The notes below the pieces were generated by a model. It saw nothing but the letters and a program-made list of their open reading frames with translations, was not told the origin of the DNA and made no database searches. The translations under genes were made by a program, and so were the position numbers. This document shows, in pieces, positions 63,742-64,000 of a stretch of 64,000 bases of DNA; positions within the stretch are counted from its first letter, which is position 1, and each line of letters opens with the position of its first letter. The stretch is from positions 310,001 to 374,000 of the forward strand of contig CAWFGW010000028.1 in the NCBI GenBank assembly GCA_963815495.1. The letters run 5' to 3'. This DNA comes from CAWFGW01 sp963815495 (GTDB taxonomy: Bacteria > Bacteroidota > Bacteroidia > Cytophagales > JAAEPT01).

Positions 63742-64000
63742 ATGAAAAAGACATTTTACAAATTTCGAATTATACAACAGCTGGCATTTGCGTTAGCAGC
63801 AACCAGTATATTGTTTTCTTGTTCAACTGCTTCTACTGATACATCTACTACAGAGGGAGATTCTACTACAGTAGAAACAGCCAAAATCGGAATTTTACAT
63901 TCCTTAAGTGGAACCATGGCAATTTCAGAAGTTTCTTTGAAGGATGTAGTAGAAATGGCCGTAGAAGAAATTAATGAAAAAGGGGGCGTACTAGGTATGC
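63742..64000 (+). CDS. urtA: Urea ABC transporter substrate-binding protein (5' part, cut by window end)
   Basis: The partial CDS of 86 codons starts MKKTFYKFRIIQQLAF, with a lipobox ILFSCS. A Ser/Thr-rich linker precedes the ligand-binding domain (AKIGILHSLSGTMAISEVSL, AVEEINEKGGVLG), which matches UrtA closely. UrtA binds urea for the UrtBCDE ABC importer, which should follow. Lipid anchoring in place of a free periplasmic protein is unusual but possible. The rest lies outside the window. Confidence 0.85.
   Translation, partial: MKKTFYKFRIIQQLAFALAATSILFSCSTASTDTSTTEGDSTTVETAKIGILHSLSGTMAISEVSLKDVVEMAVEEINEKGGVLGM

Overview
The window looks like a chromosome segment of a Bacteroidota bacterium, probably a free-living, flavobacterium-like one. 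Supporting signs are AT-rich DNA, type IX secretion sorting domains on an expansin and a CotH-type protein, Bacteroidetes-type promoter elements (TAnnTTTG, with a TTTG box 19 bp upstream at the tRNA-Glu gene), DUF3857 transglutaminase proteins, and a DnaE with a fused proofreading exonuclease. Genus and species cannot be read from the sequence.

Layout. 1-9.5 kb: ABC-F ATPase, a gap with two tiny membrane ORFs, an EI24/CysZ-like protein with a BioF-like enzyme, then dnaE and a small CxxCxGxG protein on the minus strand. 9.7 kb: tRNA-Glu with promoter and terminator. 10-19 kb: a secreted bacterial expansin, an MscS channel, and a six-gene minus-strand operon (GH5 endoglucanase, MFS transporter, Gfo/Idh/MocA oxidoreductase, serine hydrolase, TIM-barrel isomerase, beta-propeller lipoprotein). 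The expansin and endoglucanase together suggest use of cellulose or a similar beta-glucan. 19-22.4 kb: surface-glycan genes (membrane glycosyltransferase, GT2, UDP-galactopyranose mutase). 22.5-30.5 kb: a DUF1905/OmdA protein, then a three-gene operon of a giant MORN-repeat protein and two DUF3857/transglutaminase paralogues. 30.6-47.8 kb: housekeeping and envelope genes (K+ channel, SDR, an ABC pair, DMT transporter, hybrid histidine kinase, S1/P1 nuclease, small unknowns, CotH/lamin-tail protein, ParE).

47.8-53.4 kb is the most unusual part. Three accessory gene units, all on the minus strand, are separated by near-identical composite repeats. The units are DUF4365 plus a frameshifted partner, a lone PIN-like protein, and a beta-solenoid (bactofilin-like) protein with a ClpP-like protease. 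The repeats carry strong palindromes and, in two copies, a 3' end that looks like group IIC intron domains V and VI. The arrangement resembles an integron cassette array with degenerate miniature introns, but no integrase and no canonical attC core is visible.

53.4-64 kb returns to core genes (topA-sirtuin operon, SixA-like phosphatase, M23 peptidase, FAH-family hydrolase, lipoproteins, DCC protein). It ends in what looks like the start of a urea-uptake locus: porin, UreH-like permease and a truncated UrtA. Two related palindromes lie upstream of the porin, 51 bp apart.
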